Positions 8,714-21,030 of a stretch of 64,000 nucleotides of DNA are shown one piece after another. The stretch is from assembly GCF_020510585.1 (NCBI RefSeq), contig NZ_CP075190.1, positions 62,001-126,000 on the forward strand, in the 5' to 3' direction. This DNA comes from Ferribacterium limneticum (GTDB lineage Bacteria; Pseudomonadota; Gammaproteobacteria; Burkholderiales; Rhodocyclaceae). Made by a program: the position numbers and the translations under genes. The notes below the pieces were generated by a model. That model was given only the letters and a program-made list of their open reading frames with translations, did no database searches and was not told where the DNA came from. Each line of letters begins with the position of its first letter. The stretch's first letter is position 1.

Positions 8714-9850
8714 ATGTTTCAGCGCCGCTATATTCCCTTCCTCGCCGTCGTCGGTCTGTTGCCTATCGCCCTGGCAGCCTGCAGCGATGCCACGTCTTCA
8801 ATCGATCCGCGAACCCAAGCTCCACTCGTCCGGATCGCGCCGGTAGCGACCGCCATCCAGGCCGAGCCTTCGTTCAGCGGCGTCGTCGCGGCACGGGTGC
8901 AGAGCGACCTGGGTTTCCGCGTTCCCGGCAAGATCCTGGAGCGCCTGGTCGATGCTGGCCAGACCGTCAAGCGCGGTCAGGCGCTGATGCGCATCGACCC
9001 CACCGATTTGAAGCTCGCCACGCGCGCCCACGACGAGGCCGTTGCCGCCGCCACGGCACGTGCGCGCCAGACTGCCGAGGATGAGTCGAGATACCGCGAT
9101 CTTGTTTCGGCCGGTGCGGTGTCAGCCTCCGCCTACGACAAGATCAAGGCGGCCGCCGATTCGGCGAGAGCGGAGCTCAAGGCAGCCCAGGCCCAGGCCG
9201 ACGTTGCCCACAACGAAACAGGCTACGCCGTACTGCTCGCCGATTCGGACGGCGTCGTGGTCGAGACCCTGGGCGAGCCGGGCCAGGTGGTCGGCGCTGG
9301 CCAAGTCGTCGTCCGTGTGGCCCATGCCGGGCGCCGTGAAGCGCTCATTGCGCTCCCCGAAAGCCTGCGTCCGGCGATCGGCTCCGCAGGGCGCGCGACC
9401 TTGTATGGCAGCGGGCTGACCGGCGCCGCAAAACTGCGTCAATTGTCGGATGCCGCCAACCCACAGACACGTACTTTCGAGGCGCGCTACGTACTGGAGG
9501 GCCGGCTGGCCGACGCGCCGCTTGGCTCGACCGTTTCCATCGAAATTCAAAGCGGCCGCGCCACCCCGGCGCTCCAGATCCCTGTCAGCGCGCTCTTCGA
9601 TCAGGGCAAGGGGCCCGGCGTCTGGCTGCTCAAAGGTCAGGAGGACCAAGGACAGGGTCTTCAGGCTACCTGGCGCGCCGTGCAGGTGGCCGGCCTCAGC
9701 GGTGAATCCGCTGCGATCACCGGTGGGCTGGCGGCGGGTGATCGTGTCATCGTGCTCGGTGCCCATCTGCTGCACGAAGGCGAAGCGGTTCGACTGGCTG
9801 ACAGCAGTGCCGCACCTGGCGCAGCGGCGAACGGCGGGGCACAGAAATGA
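8714..9850 (+). CDS. RND efflux periplasmic adaptor (membrane fusion) lipoprotein
   Basis: The HlyD/AcrA-like adaptor (378 residues) linking the RND pump to the outer-membrane channel. The N-terminal lipoprotein signal has lipobox LAAC (about residue 19). The barrel-sandwich/lipoyl half (GKILERLVDAGQTVKRGQALMRIDP) is followed by a helical hairpin (about 90-150), the second lipoyl half (DGVVVETLGEPGQVVGAGQVVVRV) and beta-barrel and membrane-proximal domains. The ribosome site AAAGGAGG before ATG 8714 is near perfect, which rules out the upstream in-frame start at 8657 inside the operator. It overlaps the pump gene by 4 bases (ATGA), so translation is coupled. Confidence 0.93.
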   Translation: MFQRRYIPFLAVVGLLPIALAACSDATSSIDPRTQAPLVRIAPVATAIQAEPSFSGVVAARVQSDLGFRVPGKILERLVDAGQTVKRGQALMRIDPTDLKLATRAHDEAVAAATARARQTAEDESRYRDLVSAGAVSASAYDKIKAAADSARAELKAAQAQADVAHNETGYAVLLADSDGVVVETLGEPGQVVGAGQVVVRVAHAGRREALIALPESLRPAIGSAGRATLYGSGLTGAAKLRQLSDAANPQTRTFEARYVLEGRLADAPLGSTVSIEIQSGRATPALQIPVSALFDQGKGPGVWLLKGQEDQGQGLQATWRAVQVAGLSGESAAITGGLAAGDRVIVLGAHLLHEGEAVRLADSSAAPGAAANGGAQK

Positions 9851-12800
9851 GTGCTTTCAACCTCTCCGCCCTCGCCGTCCGCGAGCGCTCGGTAACCCTA
9901 TTCCTGATGCTGGCGATCTTCATCGCCGGCGTCGTCGCCTTCCTGACCCTGGGTCGAGCCGAGGACCCCGCCTTTACCATCAAGCAGATGACCGTGATCA
10001 CCGCCTGGCCCGGGGCGACCGCCAAGGAGATGGAAGAGCTGGTCGCCGAACCGCTGGAAAAGCGCATGCAGGAGCTGCGCTGGTATGACCGGACCGAGAC
10101 CTTTACGCGGCCGGGGCTGGCTTTCTCCACGGTGTTCCTGCTCGACAGTACGCCGCCGGCCGACGTCCCCGACCAGTTCTATCAGGCGCGCAAGAAACTC
10201 GGCGACGAGGCGCTCAAACTACCGCGTGGCGTCATCGGCCCGATGGTTAATGACGAATATGCCGACGTGACCTTTGCGCTCTACGCCTTGAAAGCCAAGG
10301 GCGAGCCGCACCGGCACCTGGTGCGCGACGCCGAGGTCATGCGTCAGCGTCTGCTGCACGTACCTGGCGTCAAGAAGGTGAACATTATCGGCGAGCAGGC
10401 CGAAAGAATCTTCATCGAGTTCTCGCATGACCGCCTCGCCACGCTGGGCGTCTCCCCGCGCGACCTCTTCGCCGCGCTCAACAGCCGCAATGTTATGACG
10501 CCCGCCGGCTCGATCGAAGCCAAGGGCCCGCAGGTCTTCATCCGGCTGGACGGCGCCATCGATGATCTGGAAGCGATCCGCAATACGCCGGTCGCGGCGC
10601 GCGGCCGGACGTTGAAGCTCGGCGACATCGCCGAGGTCAAGCGCGGCTACGAAGATCCAGCCACCTTCCTGATCCGCAACAACGGCGAACCGACCTTGCT
10701 GCTTGGCGTAGTCATGCGCGAGGGCTGGAACGGCCTCAATCTGGGCAAGGCGCTGGAGGCGGAAGCGGCGACCATCAACGCCGAAATGCCACTCGGCATG
10801 AGCCTCTCCAAGGTGACGGACCAGTCGGTGAATATCCAGTCGGCCGTCGGAGAGTTCATGGTCAAGTTCCTGGTCGCCCTCGGCGTGGTGATACTGGTCG
10901 GCTTTCTCAGCATGGGCTGGCGCGCCGGTGTCGTGGTTGCGGCTGCAGTTCCGCTGACCCTCGCCGCCGTCTTCATCATCATGGCGGCGACCGGCAAGAA
11001 TTTCGACCGCATCACGCTCGGCTCCTTGATTCTGGCGCTGGGGCTGCTGGTCGACGACGCAATCATCGCCATTGAGATGATGGTCGTGAAGATGGAGGAA
11101 GGCTACGACCGCATCCGCGCCGCCGCCTATGCCTGGAGCCACACCGCCGCGCCGATGCTGGCCGGCACGCTGGTGACGGCGATTGGCTTCATGCCCAACG
11201 GCTTCGCCAAGTCGACCGCGGGCGAATACACCAGCAACATGTTCTGGATCGTCGGCACGGCCTTGATCGCCTCGTGGATCGTTGCCGTCGTATTCACACC
11301 CTACCTCGGGGTCAAGCTGCTGCCAAGCTACGAGAAGCATGCGGGCGGGCACGGGGCCATCTACGCCACGCCGAACTACGAGCGCTTCCGCCGGCTGCTG
11401 GGCTGGGTGATCCGGCGCAAATGGCTGGTCGCGGCGAGCGTGATCGGCGCCTTCGTGGTCGCAATTCTCGGCATGGGCGTCGTCAACAAGCAGTTCTTTC
11501 CGACCTCCGACCGGCCGGAGGTGCTGGTCGAAGTGCAAATGCCGTATGGCACTTCGATCGCGCAAACCAGCGCCGCGACAGCCAAGGTCGAAGCATGGCT
11601 GGCAGAGCAGCAGGAGGCCAGGGTCGTGACGTCCTATATCGGCCAGGGCGCGCCCCGCTTCTTCCTGGCGATGTCACCCGAATTGCCCGATCCGTCGTTT
11701 GCCAAGATCGTGGTCCTGACGGGCGATGACAAGGAACGCGAAGCCCTCAAGTTCAGACTGCGCCAGGCGGCAGCCGACGGCTTGGCACCCGAGGCGCGGG
11801 TGCGCGTGACCCAGATCGTCTTCGGCCCCCCGTCGCCATTTCCCGTGGCCTACCGCGTCATGGGGCCGGACCCGGACAAGCTGCGCGACATCGCGGCAGA
11901 GGTGCGTGGCGTCATGCAGGCCTCCGCCCAGATGCGGACGGTTAACACCGACTGGGGCGAGCGCGTGCCCGCACTGCATTTTTCGCTCGACCAGGATCGC
12001 CTGCAGAACATCGGCCTGACGTCTACCGATGTGGCCCAGCAGTTACAGTTCCTGCTGAGCGGCATCCCGATTACGGAAGTGCGCGAGGACATCCGTTCGG
12101 TGCAGGTCACGGCCAGATCGGGCGGCAACACGAGGCTCGATCCGGGCAGGATTGGCGACTTCACCCTGGTCGGTGCGGCCGGTCAAAAGATTCCGCTGTC
12201 GCAGGTCGGCAAGGTTGATGTCCGCATGGAAGATCCCATCCTGCGCCGCCGCGACCGCACCCCAACCATCACCGTGCGTGGCGATATCGCCGAGGGCTTG
12301 CAGCCGCCGGATGTTTCCAGCGCCGTGTGGCAGGAGCTGCAGCCGATCATTGCCAAACTGCCGGCCGGCTACCGGATCGAAATGGCCGGCGCCATCGAGG
12401 AGTCGGGCAAGGCCAATCGGGCTCTGGCGCCGGTCTTCCCGATCATGATCGCGCTGACCCTGATCACCATCATCTTCCAGGTGCGCTCGATCGCCGCAAT
12501 GATGATGGTATTCGCCACCGCACCGCTCGGCTTGATCGGCGTCGTGCCCACCCTATTGTTGTTCGGGCAGCCGTTCGGCATAAATGCGCTGGTCGGCCTG
12601 ATTGCGCTGTCCGGCATCCTGATGCGCAACACGCTGATCCTGATCGGGCAGATCCGCGACAACATCGCGGATGGATTGGTGCCCTTCAACGCCGTCGTCG
12701 AGGCCACCGTGCAGCGCGCCCGTCCGGTCATCCTGACCGCACTCGCCGCCATGCTGGCGTTCATTCCGCTGACCCATTCGGTGTTCTGGGGCACGCTGGC

Positions 12801-12948
12801 CTATACGCTCATCGGCGGCACCTTCGCCGGGACGATTCTGACCCTGGTTTTCCTGCCGGCCTTGTACGCGATTTGGTTCAAGATCCGGCCAACGGCGGGA
12901 GACGGGCAAGCGGTTCCTGCGGTGCATCCGGAACCGGTCGCGGCCTAA
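9847..12948 (+). CDS. RND-family multidrug efflux permease (AcrB/HAE1-like)
   Basis: Inner-membrane proton/substrate antiporter, 1033 residues, the usual length. TM1 lies at about 13-33 (FLMLAIFIAGVVAFLTL). A first large periplasmic loop contains the porter subdomains. A TM2-6 bundle includes the relay motif GLLVDDAIIAIEMM (tandem Asp in TM4). A second periplasmic loop (about 545-850) and TM7-12, ending VFLPALYAIWFKI, complete the fold. AEDPAFTIKQMTV after TM1 resembles the group often annotated 'efflux RND transporter permease subunit' rather than AcrB proper. Substrate range cannot be read from sequence. It is the last gene of the plus-strand efflux transcript. Confidence 0.95.
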   Translation: MSAFNLSALAVRERSVTLFLMLAIFIAGVVAFLTLGRAEDPAFTIKQMTVITAWPGATAKEMEELVAEPLEKRMQELRWYDRTETFTRPGLAFSTVFLLDSTPPADVPDQFYQARKKLGDEALKLPRGVIGPMVNDEYADVTFALYALKAKGEPHRHLVRDAEVMRQRLLHVPGVKKVNIIGEQAERIFIEFSHDRLATLGVSPRDLFAALNSRNVMTPAGSIEAKGPQVFIRLDGAIDDLEAIRNTPVAARGRTLKLGDIAEVKRGYEDPATFLIRNNGEPTLLLGVVMREGWNGLNLGKALEAEAATINAEMPLGMSLSKVTDQSVNIQSAVGEFMVKFLVALGVVILVGFLSMGWRAGVVVAAAVPLTLAAVFIIMAATGKNFDRITLGSLILALGLLVDDAIIAIEMMVVKMEEGYDRIRAAAYAWSHTAAPMLAGTLVTAIGFMPNGFAKSTAGEYTSNMFWIVGTALIASWIVAVVFTPYLGVKLLPSYEKHAGGHGAIYATPNYERFRRLLGWVIRRKWLVAASVIGAFVVAILGMGVVNKQFFPTSDRPEVLVEVQMPYGTSIAQTSAATAKVEAWLAEQQEARVVTSYIGQGAPRFFLAMSPELPDPSFAKIVVLTGDDKEREALKFRLRQAAADGLAPEARVRVTQIVFGPPSPFPVAYRVMGPDPDKLRDIAAEVRGVMQASAQMRTVNTDWGERVPALHFSLDQDRLQNIGLTSTDVAQQLQFLLSGIPITEVREDIRSVQVTARSGGNTRLDPGRIGDFTLVGAAGQKIPLSQVGKVDVRMEDPILRRRDRTPTITVRGDIAEGLQPPDVSSAVWQELQPIIAKLPAGYRIEMAGAIEESGKANRALAPVFPIMIALTLITIIFQVRSIAAMMMVFATAPLGLIGVVPTLLLFGQPFGINALVGLIALSGILMRNTLILIGQIRDNIADGLVPFNAVVEATVQRARPVILTALAAMLAFIPLTHSVFWGTLAYTLIGGTFAGTILTLVFLPALYAIWFKIRPTAGDGQAVPAVHPEPVAA

Positions 12949-13307
12949 TCCAAGAAATCGGCGCGCCGGCCCCGCTGCGGATTGCCGGCACTCCGCCACT
13001 ATTACCACGCTCCGCGGTACTCTCAGGGTATGGTCTGGGATATCAGCGCTTTGCTGCGTGGAGTTTTGACTTTTGAAGTCTGCTTTGAACCGAGCCGAAC
13101 GGGCGCTTAGCACGAAGTACTCATTCGCCGATGAAGGAAGTGGACTTTCTGGCGGCATGCCACCTTAACGTCGGTAACCTGCACAAAACCGGCCACTCAA
13201 CAGAGTCAGCCTCAACGGCGGCTATGGCCGAAATCCCGCCCCCAGCCGAAACTTCCCCTCCGCCAAAATTGGGTCTCGGCAACCGCTAAGCCAAGGCTGC
13301 AATACGG
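12949..13307. other. no gene seen (359 bases)
   Basis: Convergent interval between the RND pump and the ADP-ribosylglycohydrolase. It shows some GC-rich complementarity just after the pump stop but no clear terminator with a T-run. At its right edge the motif GGTTGACCGTATT (minus strand) supplies the stop codon of the next gene; it lacks the T-rich half of the dispersed repeat. Confidence 0.45.
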
Positions 13308-14414
13308 TCAACCGGCCTCTTCAACAACCGGCTGCTCAACCATCTGTTTCGCCAGCCGCCCCGCCAGATCCAGCAACTCCCCGCTATTTTCCAGACCATC
13401 AAGGAAGCGCTGGGGAATTCCCGAGAGGCCGGTTTGGGCGCCGGTCAGGGCGCCGGCGAGGATGGCGCGGGACTGGTTTTGGCCGCCGCCGTTGATGGCG
13501 TGGAGCACGGCTGATTCGAAGTCGTCGTGAAAGCGGGCGGCCAGGTAGTAGGCGGCTGGGAACTGGTGGTAGGCGGCGCAGGGTAGGCCGTAGACGAGGG
13601 AGACTTTCCAGGCGGGGTCGATGTGGATGTCGGGGTCGGTCGCTGCCAGGGCAATCGATGACTGGCTGAGCAGGGCGTCTGGCGAGGGGAAGCGTCCGGT
13701 GGTTGGCGCTTCGGGCTGGCCGGCTTGCGGTGCCTGCAGGTTGCCGCTGGTGACGGTGTGAAAGGGCAGTTCGCCCGATTTGACGCGGGCCATCAGTTTG
13801 CCCGAGATGTTGGCATCGAGTGCCTGCCCTTCAACCAGCATGCCAAGGACGGCGCCGAAGGCGACGGTCATTGCCATGACCGTTCCGTCTGTCTGCGTTA
13901 GCGCCGTGTTCCGGCTGACGGCCGAGGCGAGTTGTGCCGGCTGCAGGGCGTAGCGGATGGCGATGGCGAGAATGCGCTCGGCGGCTTCGGTGGTGTCGGC
14001 GTTTCCGGCAATCTGTCCCCAGGGCAAGCCGGATTTCACTCGCCGGCGCCAGGCTTCGCGGATCGACTGGCTGGTGTAGCCGCCCGGTCCGTTCATCGGT
14101 GTGCCGTCAAGCTGCGGGAAGAGTTCGTTGTCCATGCGACGGCAGAAGTCGGCTTGGTCGTAGCTGCCGCTATCGACGAGTGACTGGACGGTGAGGCGCA
14201 GCAGTATTCCGGATTGCGAGAGTTGCCCGGCTTGCATGCCGGCGTGGTAGCGCCCGGGTTTGGGCGTGGTGTAGTCGTTGATCCACTGGCCATAATCGGC
14301 GTGGAGTTGGTCGAGGTCGTAGTACCAGTGCGGGCCAAGGGCCAGGGCGTCGCCGATGAAGGCGCCGATCAGGGCGCCCATGGCGCGATCTTCAAGGGCG
14401 TGGGCGGGCGTCAT
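13308..14414 (-). CDS. ADP-ribosylglycohydrolase (DraG-like) family protein
   Basis: A 368-residue member of the ADP-ribosylglycohydrolase superfamily, whose all-helical binuclear Mg enzymes remove ADP-ribose from proteins or small molecules. The opening RAMGALIGAFIGDALALGPHW is the family signature carrying a metal-ligand Asp. The C-terminal half has the second conserved region (HAINGGGQNQSRAILAGALTGAQTGLSGIP), where the usual GGDTDT-type metal motif reads GGGQNQS. Loss of the acidic pair there raises doubt about classical hydrolase activity. It overlaps the upstream GST gene by 4 bases, so they are co-translated. Confidence 0.83.
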   Translation of the reverse strand: MTPAHALEDRAMGALIGAFIGDALALGPHWYYDLDQLHADYGQWINDYTTPKPGRYHAGMQAGQLSQSGILLRLTVQSLVDSGSYDQADFCRRMDNELFPQLDGTPMNGPGGYTSQSIREAWRRRVKSGLPWGQIAGNADTTEAAERILAIAIRYALQPAQLASAVSRNTALTQTDGTVMAMTVAFGAVLGMLVEGQALDANISGKLMARVKSGELPFHTVTSGNLQAPQAGQPEAPTTGRFPSPDALLSQSSIALAATDPDIHIDPAWKVSLVYGLPCAAYHQFPAAYYLAARFHDDFESAVLHAINGGGQNQSRAILAGALTGAQTGLSGIPQRFLDGLENSGELLDLAGRLAKQMVEQPVVEEAG

Positions 14415-15286
14415 GGCTGGGCTTGCAGTTTGTCTTGCGTCCGGGTGGCGAAATCGCTGGCGTCGTGGCGCTCGTGCAGTTGGTCTTCGAGCGGCCCGGT
14501 CACCCGGTTGACCATGCGGCCGCGTTTGGCGGCCGGGCGCTGGGCGATTTCATCGGCCCAGCGAATGACGTGGGTGTATTCGTCGACCTGCAGGAATTCG
14601 CCGGCCTCGTAGAGCTGGCCTTTGGCCAGGGCGCCGTACCAGGGCCAGATGGCCATGTCGGCTATGGTGTAGTCGTCGCCGGCGACGTAGGGGTGGTCGG
14701 CCAGCCGGCGGTTGAGGACGTCCATCTGGCGTTTGACTTCCATGGCGAAGCGGTCGATGGCGTATTCGATTTTGCTCGGCGCGTAGGCATAGAAATGGCC
14801 GAAGCCGCCGCCGAGGAAAGGGCCGCTGCCCATCTGCCAGAACAGCCAGGACAGGCATTCGGCGCGGCGGGCCGGGTCGGTCGGCACAAAGGCGCCGAAT
14901 TTTTCGGCCAGGTAGAGCAGGATCGATCCGGACTCGAACACGCGGATCGGTTCGGGGCCGCTGCAATCGAGCAGGGCGGGGATCTTGGAATTGGGATTCA
15001 CCTCGACGAAACCGCTGCCGAATTGATCGCCTTCGGTGATGCGGATCAGCCAGGCGTCGTATTCCGCGCCAGCATGGCCAAGGGCGAGCAACTCTTCGAG
15101 CATGAGCGTGACCTTGACGCCGTTGGGCGTGGCCAGCGAATACAACTGCAGCGGATGTTTGCCGTGCGGTAGCGCTTGCTCATGGGTCGCCCCGGCAATC
15201 GGCCGGTTGATGTTGGCGAAACGGCCGCCGTTGGCTTTATCCCAGGTCCAGATCTTGGGCGGGGTGTAAGTGGTCGGGGTGGACAT
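14411..15286 (-). CDS. yghU: glutathione S-transferase-like disulfide-bond oxidoreductase, YghU type
   Basis: A 291-residue protein matching the YghU/Nu-class GSTs, which use two glutathiones and reduce disulfide bonds. Features are the long N-terminal extension (PKIWTWDKANGGRFANINRPIAG), the thioredoxin-fold domain with LYSLATPNGVKVTLMLEELL, the cis-Pro region NSKIPALLD and the glutathione-binding ESGSILLYLAEKFG. The helical C-terminal domain has DYTIADMAIWPWYG. The start is ATG 15286 (MSTPTTYTPP), because an upstream extension to 15349 is Pro/Arg-rich non-protein sequence. Four-base overlap with the ADP-ribosylglycohydrolase. Confidence 0.9.
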   Translation of the reverse strand: MSTPTTYTPPKIWTWDKANGGRFANINRPIAGATHEQALPHGKHPLQLYSLATPNGVKVTLMLEELLALGHAGAEYDAWLIRITEGDQFGSGFVEVNPNSKIPALLDCSGPEPIRVFESGSILLYLAEKFGAFVPTDPARRAECLSWLFWQMGSGPFLGGGFGHFYAYAPSKIEYAIDRFAMEVKRQMDVLNRRLADHPYVAGDDYTIADMAIWPWYGALAKGQLYEAGEFLQVDEYTHVIRWADEIAQRPAAKRGRMVNRVTGPLEDQLHERHDASDFATRTQDKLQAQP

Positions 15287-15391
15287 GGGGGCTTTCTTGG
15301 GCGGGTTGTTGTCGCATCGTGGGACAGCGGGGGGCGGGGAACAGTTCATCGGCTAAACCGAACCGCTCCCCGGCTCTTGTCAGGGGAGGGA

Positions 15392-15430
15392 GATTTCAAT
15401 TTTGGCCGTTTTTTCCGGTTGACCGTGCGA
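15392..15430 (+). repeat. dispersed polar motif, copy A (intergenic)
   Basis: Near-consensus copy: AT-rich lead, TTTTGGCCGTTTTTTCC, then GGTTGACCGTG. It lies between the YghU start and the 3' end of the histidine kinase. One of about 13 copies in the window. Confidence 0.85.
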
Positions 15431-15441
15431 AGCAGCGAGCC

Positions 15442-18788
<3,347 letters not shown>

Positions 18789-18855
18789 TGGAATGGTCGC
18801 TTGTTTGAATGGGTTTGTTTGAATCAATTTTCGCACGGCTGGCCAAGCTGTGCGT

Positions 18856-18892
18856 GGGTCAGATTGTCCCGCTGCGCCGAACAAAATGTCGC
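18856..18892. promoter_or_regulatory. paired activator sites (UAS) before the ABC importer
   Basis: Two imperfect copies of the palindrome GGGACA-AAA-TGTCCC: GGGTCAGATTGTCCC (18856-18870, 12 of 15 matching) and CGAACAAAATGTCGC (18878-18892, 11 of 15). They lie 52-88 bases upstream of the -24 element at 18944, the usual position for NtrC-type activators, and match the better pair before fdnG. Confidence 0.65.
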
Positions 18893-18943
18893 AAGTTGAT
18901 GACGGCCAGTCGCGTCGGTGGCGCCAAATCGGCTGGCGCGCCA

Positions 18944-18959
18944 TGGTGCCAAATTTGCT
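18944..18959 (+). promoter_or_regulatory. sigma54 (-24/-12) promoter of the importer operon
   Basis: TGGTGCCAAATTTGCT: GG (18945-18946) and GC (18957-18958) separated by exactly 10 bases, with TTTGC at -12. The -24 box departs from TGGCAC. Predicted transcript start is near 18970, leaving a leader of about 117 bases. Confidence 0.6.
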
Positions 18960-18968
18960 TGAGGGGTT

Positions 18969-19072
18969 TAGCGGTTATCATGCCGCTAGCGGTCTGCGTA
19001 CCGCATTGAATTGGCGGCGCCTCGGCGCCATGTAAGCTGCCGTGACATCCGCACGGCGGCGGTTGCAGCTTG
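18969..19072 (+). ncRNA. highly structured 5' leader of the ABC importer
   Basis: Four consecutive stem-loops can be read. The first is TAGCGG/CCGCTA (18969-18988). The second is GCGGT-ctgcgt-ACCGC (18989-19004). The third is a GC-rich stem around GGCGCCtcGGCGCC (19015-19031). The fourth is AAGCTG/CAGCTT enclosing CCGTG/CACGG (about 19034-19070), ending just before the ribosome site GGAG. The 16-mer of the second stem recurs exactly before the FCSD-like gene. It resembles no riboswitch class I can name. Confidence 0.5.
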
Positions 19073-19086
19073 AATCGGAGTACAAC

Positions 19087-19968
19087 ATGAGCTTTTCCCC
19101 ACTGCGCCGCGCGGCGCTCAAGGGCGCGGTCGCCTGCGCTTTTGCCGTATCCCTTTCGGCCGGCTCGCCGGCCTTTGCCGACGAAGCCATCCTGCGCGTT
19201 TCGGCCATCCCCGACGAAGCGCCGACCGAGTTGCAACGCAAGTTCGCGCCGCTCGGCAAATACCTCGAAGCGCAGACCGGCATGAAGGTCGTGTTCACCC
19301 CGGTGACCGACTACGCGGCCGTTGTCGAATCGCTGGCCACCAAAAAGATCGACCTTGCCTGGCTCGGCGGTTTCACCTTCGTGCAGGCCAAGATCCGCAC
19401 CAACGGCACGGCCATCCCCATCGTCCAGCGCGAGGAAGATGCCCGCTTCACTTCCAAGTTCATCACCGCTGATCCGAGCATCAAGACGGTGGCCGACCTC
19501 AAGGGCAAGACCTTCGCCTTCGGCGCACCGTCGTCGACCTCGGGCAGCCTGATGCCGCGTTTCTACCTGCAGCAGGCCGGCCTCAATCCGGAAAAGGATT
19601 TCAAGAACGTCGCCTACTCCGGCGCCCATGATGCGACTGTTGCCTTCGTCGCCGCCGGCAAGGCCGAAGCTGGTGTCCTTAACGCCTCGGTGTGGGACAA
19701 GCTGGTCGAAGCCAAGAAGGTCGACACCGACAAGGTTCGCGTCTTTTCGACGACGCCGCCGTACTTCGACTACAACTGGACGGTGCGCGGCGATCTTGAC
19801 CCGGTGATCATCAAGAAGCTGACTGACGCCTTCCTCAAGCTCGACCCGGCCAACCCGGAACACAAGGAAATCCTCGCCCTGCAACGTGCCGCCAAGTTCA
19901 TCCCGACCAAAAAGGAAAACTACGACGGCATCGAGAAGGCAGCGCACGCCGCCGGCTTGTTGAAGTGA
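19087..19968 (+). CDS. PhnD-like ABC substrate-binding protein, probable selenium-oxyanion importer
   Basis: A 293-residue periplasmic binding protein with a cleavable signal peptide ([26 protein letters not shown]). The fold is of the PhnD/phosphonate-binding type: [63 protein letters not shown], and [24 protein letters not shown] with the Ser/Thr oxyanion pocket. A PhnD subgroup is known to co-occur with selenium-utilisation genes and is annotated as putative selenate-binding. The neighbours here (DsrE, fdnG-Sec, selA/B/C) support that assignment, and no phosphonate catabolic gene is present. Phosphonate, phosphite or phosphate binding remains possible. Confidence 0.82.
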   Translation: MSFSPLRRAALKGAVACAFAVSLSAGSPAFADEAILRVSAIPDEAPTELQRKFAPLGKYLEAQTGMKVVFTPVTDYAAVVESLATKKIDLAWLGGFTFVQAKIRTNGTAIPIVQREEDARFTSKFITADPSIKTVADLKGKTFAFGAPSSTSGSLMPRFYLQQAGLNPEKDFKNVAYSGAHDATVAFVAAGKAEAGVLNASVWDKLVEAKKVDTDKVRVFSTTPPYFDYNWTVRGDLDPVIIKKLTDAFLKLDPANPEHKEILALQRAAKFIPTKKENYDGIEKAAHAAGLLK

Positions 19969-20792
19969 GTTTTGCCTTGAACGGCGTGGGGCTGACCCAC
20001 GCCAATGGTTTTTCCGCGCTCAGGGAGATCACGCTCAAGGCGGAAAAGGGCGAGCTCATCGCCCTGATCGGCCCCTCCGGCGCCGGCAAGACCTCTCTGC
20101 TTTCCGTGCTCGGCACGGCGCTGGCGCCGACGGCTGGCACGGCCGACATTTTGGATTTTGGCCAAAATTTCCGGTCGACCGTGGAACTGGCCAAACTGCG
20201 CGCCCGCATCGGCACCGTCCATCAAGCGCCGCCGATTCCCGGCCGGCAGCGTGTCGTGACGGCGGTGCTGGCCGGCAAGCTCGGCCAATGGCCGGCTTGG
20301 AAGTCGCTGGCCTCGCTGATTTATCCGCTCGACATCCCGGGTGCTCGTGCCGCGCTCGAACGCGTCGATCTGGCCGACAAACTGTTCGCCCGCTGCGACC
20401 AGCTCTCCGGCGGACAGTTGCAACGCGTCGGCATCGCCCGCGTGCTCTACCAGCAGCCCGAACTGATCCTCGCCGACGAACCGGTTTCGGCCCTCGACCC
20501 GACGCTGGCCATGGCCACCATCCGCCTGCTCATCGCCGAGGCCGAAGCGCGCGGCGCGACGCTGGTTGCCAGCCTGCATGCCGTCGATCTGGCTATCGGC
20601 AATTTCTCGCGGATCGTCGGCGTCCGAGCGGGGCTGATCGCCTTCGACCTGCCGGCCAGCGAAGTCAGCGTGCCCATGCTGCACGAGCTCTACGCCAGCG
20701 AAGGCGAGGAGCTGCCGGTGCAGGCGCACGAGCAGCACTTCCAGCCGCCAGCCGCCGCCAACGACGCGGCCACCCGCGCTGCATGTTGCTAA
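19965..20792 (+). CDS. PhnC-like ABC importer ATPase
   Basis: A 275-residue ATP-binding subunit energising the importer. Walker A is GPSGAGKTS (about residues 36-44), the signature is [13 protein letters not shown], Walker B is ELILADEP, with D-loop SALDP and the switch His in ASLHAVD. It starts with GTG overlapping the stop of the binding protein (GTGA), so it is translationally coupled. Residues about 62-75 ([15 protein letters not shown]) coincide with a copy of the dispersed motif, in a loop where PhnC proteins vary. Its stop codon abuts the left arm of the 20-bp inverted repeat. Confidence 0.9.
   Translation: MSFALNGVGLTHANGFSALREITLKAEKGELIALIGPSGAGKTSLLSVLGTALAPTAGTADILDFGQNFRSTVELAKLRARIGTVHQAPPIPGRQRVVTAVLAGKLGQWPAWKSLASLIYPLDIPGARAALERVDLADKLFARCDQLSGGQLQRVGIARVLYQQPELILADEPVSALDPTLAMATIRLLIAEAEARGATLVASLHAVDLAIGNFSRIVGVRAGLIAFDLPASEVSVPMLHELYASEGEELPVQAHEQHFQPPAAANDAATRAACC
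20150..20187 (+). repeat. dispersed polar motif, copy C (inside ATPase gene)
   Basis: ATTTTGGCCAAAATTTCC then GGTCGACCGTGGAA, read in frame as [10 protein letters not shown]. Confidence 0.7.
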
Positions 20793-21030
20793 ACCTTGAA
20801 ACCTCAGTTGACCGCTCATCCCTCCTTGATCAGCCACATGAATACTGACGTTGGTGCCTGCGAGGCGATTCGCCCGTCGGGTGGCAGCGCTATGCGGCAG
20901 CTGGCATGTCTGGCCGGGCGTCCGGCTTTGTCGCTCCTCGTTGCAGGCATGAGCCTGCTGCCTCGTCGCTTCGCGCCGGCCATCCCGTCCAAACGCGCCA
21001 TCCACCGCATTCAACTGAGGTTTCAAGGTT
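20792..21030. repeat. 239-bp element with perfect 20-bp terminal inverted repeats
   Basis: Left arm AACCTTGAAACCTCAGTTGA (20792-20811); right arm is its exact reverse complement (21011-21030); 199 bases lie between. The arms start at the last base of the ATPase stop codon and end inside the TTG start of the permease. No target-site duplication is visible. It could be a MITE-like insertion or a long RNA stem controlling the permease. The interior has weak minus-strand frames only, and I find no transposase. Confidence 0.8.

Noticed and set aside
10219..11565. 448-residue open frame antisense to the RND pump
   Set aside because: Shadow frame; the pump is unmistakable.
13300..13322. GGTTGACCGTATT at the end of the ADP-ribosylglycohydrolase as another motif copy
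   Set aside because: Only the core is present; the T-rich half is missing, so chance is possible.
20816..21010. 64-residue minus-strand ORF inside the inverted-repeat element
   Set aside because: No ribosome site and no family; looks like incidental coding in a GC-rich insert.
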